From: Chara braunii
Taxonomy: Eukaryota; Streptophyta; Charophyceae; Charales; Characeae
Reading direction: 5' to 3'
Assembly (NCBI GenBank): GCA_003427395.1
Contig: BFEA01000233.1
Span: 1,968,838-1,992,876 of the forward strand
DNA length: 24,039 nucleotides
The notes beneath the pieces were generated by a model. That model saw nothing but the letters and a program-made list of their open reading frames with translations. It ran no database searches and was not told where the DNA came from. Each line of letters opens with the position of its first letter. Position 1 is the stretch's first letter. This document shows, one piece after another, positions 17,464 through 24,039 of this stretch. Made by a program: the position numbers and the translations under genes.

Positions 17464-19793
17464 ATCCCAGTGTGCTCCCTGTTCTGAGATGGCCTGACAA
17501 TTATGGCGGAAGCCACACATCATAACATGGAGGAAATTCATCAGATGATGAAAATGTTTGCGAAGGTATCCGACATGAGAGTGAACTGGGGGTCTAAGAC
17601 ATAGGGCTGGTGGATTCACTACCAAGGGGGTCGTCCGCCAGAATTACCACGCATTGCATGGAAGCCACTAGACACCCCAATGAGGATCCTTGGAGTATCT
17701 ATGGCCATGGAGGGGCGGCCATCAATAAACGACGAATGGATAGGCACCCCAACCCAACATAAATTAAATAATTGGAAGAATAAACACACTTCCCTCTTTG
17801 GACGTGCCTTGGTGCTTAACAATGTGATCTTCACAACACTATGGTACAAATCCCTCCTGTGGTCCCTGAGCAAACCGGTTTTAAGAAGCCTTAAAGGAAA
17901 AGCAGCGGCTTTCTTATCGAGGGGAGATGGAGAGCTGACCAACGCAATAAGTCGTGTGGCCTGGAACTCAGTCATACAACTGAAAGAAGGGTGAGGTCTA
18001 GGGATAATTGACCAAGCCACACAGGTACACGCGTTGCAAATCAAATGGATAAAAAACTCATTTTCACCCCCCCAAAACCCATGGTGCGTCTTAGCTTTGG
18101 AACATCTGGCTCACTTGGCCCCAACAACCCCCCGAACGGTTCACCCGCTGACCTTGCTGGAGGATCGTTTCTGGGCAATCCATCTCCCACGTGGCAGGGT
18201 GGGTTTGGAAGAAGGAGGGCAGAGGGTGGATAGTTTTTGGTCATCCCTGCTGCAAACTTGGCGGAAGTTGCCGCTCCCTGATAAGGTCTGCCCCGACCGA
18301 TGGGAAGAAATTTATCGCCAACCCCTGTTTGGGAATAGATGGGTGACAAACACGAGGGGCTGTGTCATGACAAGCTCATCCTCGCCTTGGAGGAATTGGT
18401 AAAAAATGGAATACTCAGAGTAAGGAATTTTTGGGACGATGGCAGACAAGATTGGAAAACAGGGGACCAGTTGCTCGATATCCTAAGATACTGCCACCAC
18501 GAGGAAGAATCATTGGAAAAAATTATAGAAAGGATACCGCTGGATCGGTACCAGATCCTCAAACGAGGTTCTATCCTGAAAGAAGGAGACTGGGTAGTAC
18601 GAATGGGGGCCCCACTGAGCATTGGTCTGATACACATAGTGTCATTGCAAACAGCCTTGGTTGAGGACTATGCTATAGCCAAAACGGGTGTTCTCCAGGA
18701 AAGTAGGGCACCCTTCGTATGGAGAGACAAAACGACCCTACAAAGAGTAAGGGTCCTAGAAGAGAAGGGCCAAAGGGTTGCCTTCCAGACAGAAAGACCA
18801 ATTCATGATTTGCCCTTCGACCCAGTAGAATGGATTTGGCAACACCCTCAAAGGAGAGGAGCAGCAAGAATAGGTCACAATAGTCTCCGACAAATGTCGG
18901 TTAAATCTGCCTACAAGATTTTCAGACCCAAAAGACACTTGAAAGATACGATTAATGACAGATGGGCTAGGCATTTGAACGTGGACCGCTCCCTCCTTTC
19001 CCCGATTACATGGTTCAAGGAACAAAAATCTAAGCCAATGAAAATCACCTCTCTACAGTGGCAGATAGCTCACCGCTGCCTCCCAACCAACGATTGGCCG
19101 ACAGACCACACAAACCTTGAACAAAGGGGGCTACTGCTCCCTTGGTGCCAGCAATGTCAGAGCCTTTTTCCCTTCTACAAAAAGGAGGAGACAATTGAGC
19201 ATATTTTTATGCAATGTCCGATCGCACAGTTCACATGGAGAAGGTGGGACCACATCTAGCGAAAAATGGTACCAGACATCCCCTGGCTTTGGACATGGCA
19301 GGCTATCCTGGCAGGCCTTTGGCTGCCAGCAGCAACAACCACAACATTTATAGAAAATATGTATGGACTGGCTAGGAGGGTTGTGATTTGGGCACTCTGG
19401 TGGCAAAGGTGCATTCTGGCCATGGAAAAAGTACGGGTGGAGGAGCCAGAGATTGAGGAACAGATTCAACAATAGATCCAGCTGGAACTTGCGCAGAGAT
19501 GGTCGGACACAAAGTCACAGCTAGACCTTCTTAAACAAACAGGTGACATTAGGGGATGAATCACAAGCTTCTGCACAGATTGGATAGGTGGGGAAAAAGA
19601 GAGATTGATAGCAAAAGTAGAGTGGGGCGGGGACAGAAGAGAAGAGACACGGGAATCAGACGAAATGAGAGATTATCGTTTGATTTTTAAGGACTGGACT
19701 AATATAGAACCTTCATTCCCGCTACGCCCTCCCTCTGACTTCCAGGACCATTTTCCACCACATGCCCTGTCACTGGTTGAGATCCTGTCTTAA
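17464..19793 (+). pseudogene. LINE ORF2 C-terminal part: RT palm remnant, thumb and RT-type zinc finger
   Basis: The frame starts just before the catalytic FxDD box, which is destroyed: it reads F, stop, D, G. It then runs through a WGSK segment, GRPPELP, MRILGVSM and LFGRALVLNNVIFTTLWYK, typical of LINE RT ends. Stops are TGA 17485-17487, TAG 17602-17604, TGA 17992-17994, TAG 19257-19259, TAG 19473-19475 and TGA 19557-19559. A frameshift lies near 18340-18365. The C-terminal part has SVKSAYKIF, then a CX2C...HX4C zinc finger near 19146-19215, the zf-RVT arrangement of plant-type LINEs. After the finger come about 180 more residues ending with TAA at 19791-19793. Confidence 0.88.
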
Positions 19794-20183
19794 ACTCCTT
19801 TTGAAATGTCCTGATCTGCAGAAAAAGGAACCCTCCCTGGTGCCCCCCGGGGAGGGATCCTGCTAACTTTGACAACAAAAAACAGCCGAAGAGAGTTCTC
19901 CTCGAAGTGGTATCAGTGCTCAATGGGTCATCTGCGGACAATGGCTTAATTACTATCCAACTAGTCACTTGGGGTGCACACACCTGCTCAGTCAATCCCC
20001 TGGGAGACAGGGCAATCAATGCTGGCAGGCCTCATAACCATGACTCTGTATATGATCTTTATATGGGACGCTGGACCCGCTTTCCAGCAGGTGTCACTCC
20101 CCATCAATAGATGGAGTCTTCCCCTGGGTGCTAGTGGTGACTGCTCGTATCAGCAGCACTAGCACTGGCAGGGGTTGTGTTCC
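19794..20183 (+). other. LINE 3' untranslated region with two hairpins
   Basis: CCCTCCC at 19831-19837 pairs with GGGAGGG at 19850-19856. Close to the tail, CTAGTG/CACTAG (20131-20136 with 20157-20162) encloses CTGCT/AGCAG (20141-20145 with 20152-20156), with a four-base bulge on the 5' side. It ends 21 bases before the poly(A). In some LINE families a 3' hairpin is recognised by the element's RT; that role here is inferred. Confidence 0.6.
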
Positions 20184-20209
20184 AAAAAAAAAAAAAAAAA
20201 AAAAAAAAA
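20184..20209 (+). other. Poly(A) tail of the LINE
   Basis: Twenty-six uninterrupted A residues follow TTCC and end at GGTGTGCG, where R1 resumes. An uninterrupted tract suggests the insertion is younger than the coding damage would suggest, or that the tract has been kept long by slippage. Confidence 0.9.
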
Positions 20210-20211
20210 GG

Positions 20212-20400
20212 TGTGCGAATGTAGAATGATCCGGAAAACAGACAACAGCTGGGGTGTACCCCAGCGCACTGACTGGACTGGACTGGACTGGCTGGTACCG
20301 ACAGAGGTACTGGCCTGGACAGGGCTACCCCGAATACAACACAGGCCTGTGAGAACAGGCCAAGGGGCTGATCTCACGGGCCAACCAGAGGTCCGCTACA
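20212..20400 (+). repeat. Composite repeat segment R1, copy 2
   Basis: This matches 3427-3614. The 10-bp hairpin is kept as GGCTGGTACC (20290-20299) with GGTACTGGCC (20306-20315), where two changes relative to copy 1 become G-U pairs in RNA. GGCCTGTGAGA at 20344-20354 can again pair with ACAGGCC at 20355-20361 or with TCTCACGGGCC at 20372-20382. Confidence 0.85.
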
Positions 20401-20670
20401 ATCATCACCAGTTGATCATTAGACCAACCAGTGACTCATGCCCTCTACTCTCCCACCACAGTCCTAGCTGTGATTTTAAGGTGAGGTAGTTATCATCGAG
20501 ACGCCTATCATCATCACCAGTTGATCGTCGGACCAACCAACGACTCACCCCCTCTACTCTCCCACCACAGACCTATACTCTCCCACCACAGACCTAGCTG
20601 TGATTTTAAGGCTGGGTACTTATCATCGAGACACCTATCATCATTATCAGTTGATCATGACCTCCTCCCA
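20401..20670 (+). repeat. Tandem R3 array, two full copies and a partial third
   Basis: Units start with ATCATCACCAGTTGATC-like sequence at 20401, 20510 and 20640. The first spacing is 109 bp and the second 130 bp; the extra 21 bp is an internal duplication of the CTCTCCCACCACAGACC block. The unit matches the single R3 at 3211-3305. Confidence 0.88.
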
Positions 20671-21752
20671 GCCCTAGTATCGTGGTTGTGTAGGTTATAT
20701 ATTGTATGTATCTGCCTGTTGGCCATGTATATATTCGTCAGCCATATCTTTTTTTTTTTTTTGCCTGGACCGGATTTTTGTAGCAGACGATGTTCCGCAC
20801 AATGGAGCATCTGCGAAGTGAGTACTGGTGAGAGGGGCTCTTATCACCACCACCAGTGCATGTAAGCTATGTGTGTGTGGTATATATATGATAGAATGTG
20901 TATTGTGGTTGTGCCGTAGATAGGGGTAGTGTCTCGTGTATGTAATATGCGGCAGTGACAGGCGTATCTGGACAAGACCCCCCCAATGACCGAAGTCAGA
21001 CTCATACATTTAAGTTGATGTAACCCTTTCTTCTTTGTTTCTTTCTTTTTTCTTTTTTCTTTTTTTTTCCTTTTTTTTTGGGGACAAAAGCTTCAATCTA
21101 TTCACGGGGAGCATCATGTGCTGAGAACCAGGCTCAGCGTCACTTTGAGGTTCAACTCAGATTATGTAACACATTTGAAATTCCGGGGCCATTACCCGGC
21201 TTCGACTAAGAGAGCAATCAGTCGATTACCAAGCCTGAGAATAACCTATGGGAAAAAACATTAAGAACAACTGCAATTCTCAGAAAAGAAAACTCCTTCT
21301 ATTACACCTCCATTTCAACAATTGAAAAAAATAAGTTCAAGCGTTCAGTCCTCGTACAAGAACTCAGCTGATCTCATAGTACTCCCCTGTGCTAGGGATA
21401 CAGAGCAACAAACTTCTCCAGTACCGACCAGCCTGGTTCAGACGGCGAAGAGTGCCCTCCTCACTTGACAACTCCCGATTAGCCACATGCCCCCAAGGTT
21501 ACAGGGAAAAACCCCAGCATCAGCTACGTCGGACGAGCGGGTTATGCCTTCCTCCCTCGACATAGCTCCCTAGACCTCTTGCTCCCTCAGGTTACAGAGC
21601 AAAACTCCAGCACCGGCCTGTGTCGCCCCGACATCGTCCTTCTGACCTACTTACTAAGGCAGACGTGCCATCCCATGTTGAGCCCCCCTTGCTTCCTCCC
21701 ATCTTTCAATTCTAACCTTCTCCTTCCCCCCCCCCTGACATTCTATCCACAA
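20671..21752. other. Gene-free stretch with simple repeats
   Basis: It contains T-runs near 20749-20762, a TATATA/TGTGTG stretch near 20870-20890 and a pyrimidine tract at 21029-21079. An ACTGGTG/CACCAGT inverted repeat lies near 20824-20858. I see no coding frame with a recognisable domain. Confidence 0.6.
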
Positions 21753-22261
21753 TCTCCCTAATCATAGGCAGATCTCCACTTAGTCACTTCAGCTGGCCCA
21801 TTTCACTTCAAAAAAGCCAAGGAAAAGGGGATACTCTCCTTCTGTATGAAAACCCACCAGGAATACCTTAACCCACAATTCAGCCCTCTGTTCCCCCTTG
21901 CCCCCGCTACAAGGACCCACCATCTTCCATCAGCCCTAGTTCAGAACAGCTCTCCTTCGATCACCTCGTAACCCCTAAATAGCACCCCATCCCCCCTAAG
22001 GTGTACTATTGCAGAGCCAAAGTTTCCCCCACCCCTTGTCCCACCAACGATGGCACAGCCCCAACTTTCTCTCAGCCTGCTGATATCAGCACAACCTTTT
22101 GTCCTTCCCCCCAACCGCCATAGCTGCAGCACATAACTGGAGGATTCTACCACATGCACTACTGTTGGAAGTGAACATAATGTGTGAGATGTCTAGGCTG
22201 GGGGAGATCATCAGAACAATCAAAATCAACAGCAGCAAGCGACCAACGTGAAACCCAAACC

Positions 22262-22445
22262 GGCATACAGCACCCATGGACATACCCTTGGGTGGTGCTC
22301 ATGCAGTTTCTGTAATAGCTTACCTGTATTAGCCCAAGTGGGCATGCAACTGTCACCTCGCAGAGGCACATGGTTTTGAACCCGCAATCTCATTCCACAA
22401 TGCACATTCACGACCGGTGCCCTAACCACTGAGCCAGTCTGGGGA
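22262..22445 (-). mobile_element. tRNA-derived SINE-like unit, copy 2
   Basis: On the minus strand the A box TGGCTCAGTGG is at 22426-22436 and the B box GGTTCAAAACC at 22372-22382, both close to Pol III consensus. The downstream body matches copy 1, including the segment ending at CACCACCCAAGGG. The unit could extend further left; the duplication makes its end hard to define. Confidence 0.7.
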
Positions 22446-22971
22446 TGCTAACAGAATGTCTCCCTAATCATAGGCAGATTTCCACTTAGTCACTCGAGCT
22501 GGCTCATTTCACCTTTAAAAAGCCAAGAAAAAAAAAGGGGATACTCTCCTTCTGTATGAAAACCCACCAGGAATACCTTAAACCACAATTCAGCCCTCTG
22601 TTCCCCCCTGCCCCCGCTACGAGGACCCACCATCTCCCATCAGCCCCAGTTCAGAACAGCTCTCCTTCGGTCACCTTGTAACCCCGAAATAGCACCCCAT
22701 TCCCCCTAAGGTGTACTATTGCAGAGTCAAAGTTCCCCCTACCCCTTGTCCCACCAATGATGGCACATCCCCACCTTTCTCTCAGCCCGCTGATATCAGC
22801 ACAACCCTTTGTCCTTCCCCCCAACCGCCATAGTTGCAGCACGTAACTGAAGGATTCTACCACATGCACTGCTGTTGGAAGTGAACGTGATGTGTGAGAT
22901 GTCTTGGCTGGGGGAGATCATCAGAACAATCAAAATCAACAGCAGCAAGCGACCAACCTGAAACCCAAACC

Positions 22972-23155
22972 GGCATACAACACCCATGGACTTACCCTTG
23001 GGTGGTGCTCATGCAGTGTCTGTAATAGCTTACATGTATTAGCCCAAGTGGGCATGCAACTGTCACCGCGCAGATGCACAAAGTTTTGAACCGGCAACCT
23101 CATTCCACAATGCATATTCACGACCGGTGCCCTAACCACTGAGCCAGTCTGGGGA
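22972..23155 (-). mobile_element. tRNA-derived SINE-like unit, copy 3
   Basis: On the minus strand the A box TGGCTCAGTGG is at 23136-23146 and a B box ending ACT rather than ACC is at 23082-23092. It arose with copy 2 through the tandem duplication, not by a separate insertion. Confidence 0.7.
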
Positions 23156-23186
23156 TGCTAACAGAATGACTAGACATCCAATTCAT

Positions 23187-23246
23187 GATAGAGGTATGGG
23201 GAGCGGATGGTGGCCGTCAGCCTACTGAGGACGGAAACTGGAGATG
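23187..23246 (+). repeat. Dispersed repeat shared with 2791-2848
   Basis: It begins GATAGAGG and includes CTACTGAGGACGGAAAC, matching the block at 2791-2848 with about one change in four. It starts 18 bases after the tandem duplication ends. Confidence 0.6.
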
Positions 23247-23436
23247 CTCTATGTTCGAATAACCACCGCAAGAATTCAAAGAATAACCAGAGGGATATGA
23301 TGATGATAAGGCGAGGATCTCTCTGAAAAACAGGAAAAACTAAGGTTCGCCTATAGGACTTGTTATGGGCCTTGTGGCATGCTTACCCCTAACACTCGCA
23401 GTGCCGGTACGATGTGGCTCGCTCGATATTGCTTCA

Positions 23437-23478
23437 ATCAGGGCTGGGGAGGGAGGTGAGAACCTCCTTAGCCCTGAT
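23437..23478 (+). other. Two-part hairpin with GAGA tetraloop
   Basis: ATCAGGGCT (23437-23445) pairs perfectly with AGCCCTGAT (23470-23478). Inside it, GGAGGT (23452-23457) pairs with ACCTCC (23462-23467) around a GAGA loop, a GNRA-type tetraloop. The rest of 23247-24039 has no recognisable gene. Confidence 0.65.
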
Positions 23479-24039
23479 GCCTATAACTGTTGTCCGGTCA
23501 AAGATCACTAGAATGGGTGATGATCCTGGGTATACTCAGGTAGGACCTTGGGAGTCAGGATGCCTCGGAGATCGTGATGATGAGTAAGGGTGGGAGGGTG
23601 TCTCATAGGGGACCGGTTAAGCAATACATTGGGATGATCAAATGGTCAGGTTGTGGCAGACCTGTCATTTGCTACCGTCTTCCCCCAAACATAAGGCATG
23701 TGCGTTATACCGTGCGGTGCATTCGTTTACAACGCATATGCGTTATGTTCGAGTGAACGAGACCAACTTTGCCTGCACAAGGGGGTCGGGTCCAGGCCGA
23801 GTAGGCTCAGCTCTGGACCACGGCTGGGGTCCTCAGAGCCTTGGCAAAACGGTAAAAGTAAAATAGCGACGTACCTTTCCATGTTCTGGGTCGAGTTTGG
23901 TTCCTTTCCCCTACTTGGGCCCTTGCTCCACTCCTCAGCAAATGTGCAAAATGCGAATGAATCTTCCACTAGACCGTGGACAAATACAACCCCTTTCTTT
24001 TTTGTCTCGGTGACCTCGGTAGTGCAGCGAGACCTTGGT

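Larger units (their letters stand above)
17428..20209 (+). mobile_element. 5'-truncated LINE with poly(A) tail, inserted into composite repeat R2-R1
   Basis: The element carries the C-terminal half of a LINE ORF2 and ends in 26 A at 20184-20209. Its left end joins R2 and its right end joins R1, which are contiguous at 3308-3614. About five bases (3422-3426 in the intact copy) are missing or altered at the junction, and no target-site duplication is visible. The insert is about 2.8 kb; a complete element would include the rest of RT and an endonuclease domain, both absent. Confidence 0.9.
21753..23168. repeat. 706/710-bp tandem duplication
   Basis: Unit 1 is 21753-22458 and unit 2 is 22459-23168. 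Both start TCTCCCTAATCATAGGCAG and end GGGGATGCTAACAGAATG. By eye they differ about once every 20-25 bases plus small indels, for example an A-run expansion near 22525. Each unit includes a SINE-like segment on the minus strand near its right end. Matching open frames in the two units are copies of each other with no domain signature. Confidence 0.93.

Noticed and set aside
20159-20377. Minus-strand frame similar to one at 3256-3591
   Set aside because: Similarity follows from the shared R1 repeat, and the frames diverge at indels; nucleotide pairing is conserved better than the peptide.
21941-22869. Paired 72-codon minus-strand frames in the two tandem units
   Set aside because: They are copies made by the duplication, with no domain and no sign of codon-level conservation beyond overall identity.

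Overview
The window looks like non-genic, repeat-dominated nuclear DNA of a green-lineage eukaryote. It carries a chromodomain Ty3/gypsy element, a 5'-truncated LINE whose ORF ends in an RT-type zinc finger, tRNA-derived SINE-like units with paired A and B boxes, and two plant-style U6 snRNA-like copies. The style of the gypsy polyprotein reminds me of Chara-type charophyte algae, but that is recollection and not a database result. I see no intact protein-coding gene: every recognisable coding region is broken by stops or frameshifts. There is no sign of bacterial operons, CRISPR arrays or bacterial mobile elements.

Layout. 1-90 is a CT/CA microsatellite. 283-1167 (+) is a Ulp1-type cysteine protease frame with an intact catalytic tetrad but two in-frame TAG stops. 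1346-1502 is a CCCCTTA-like low-complexity tract. 1807-2180 is a tRNA-derived SINE-like unit whose tail has expanded into a 32-bp minisatellite. 2632-2848 holds further duplications. 3211-3614 is a composite repeat (called R3, R2 and R1 here) with strong RNA-like hairpins in R1. 4794-11134 (minus strand) is a decayed chromovirus-type Ty3/gypsy element in the order gag, protease, RT, RNase H, integrase, chromodomain; no LTRs are recognisable by eye. 11317-11960 has inverted telomere-like repeats, an AAAT microsatellite and four hairpin-prone repeats. 12423-13140 holds a tRNA-like promoter pair, a chain of hairpins and two U6 snRNA-like copies. 14699-15196 is an array of seven hairpins with a conserved loop and covarying stems. 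16140-16560 is homopurine. 17314-20400 is a second copy of R2-R1 split by a 5'-truncated LINE ending in a 26-A tail, followed by a tandem R3 array. 21753-23168 is a 706/710-bp tandem duplication whose two units each hold a SINE-like unit on the minus strand.

How it fits together. The region records successive insertions and local duplications. The clearest case is the LINE inside the composite repeat, because the uninterrupted version is present 14 kb away. Most premature stops with a recognisable context can be explained by a single C-to-T or G-to-A transition, as expected for decay of methylated transposon DNA. The least explained structure is the seven-hairpin array, where different stem sequences keep pairing around a nearly constant 19-21-nt loop.
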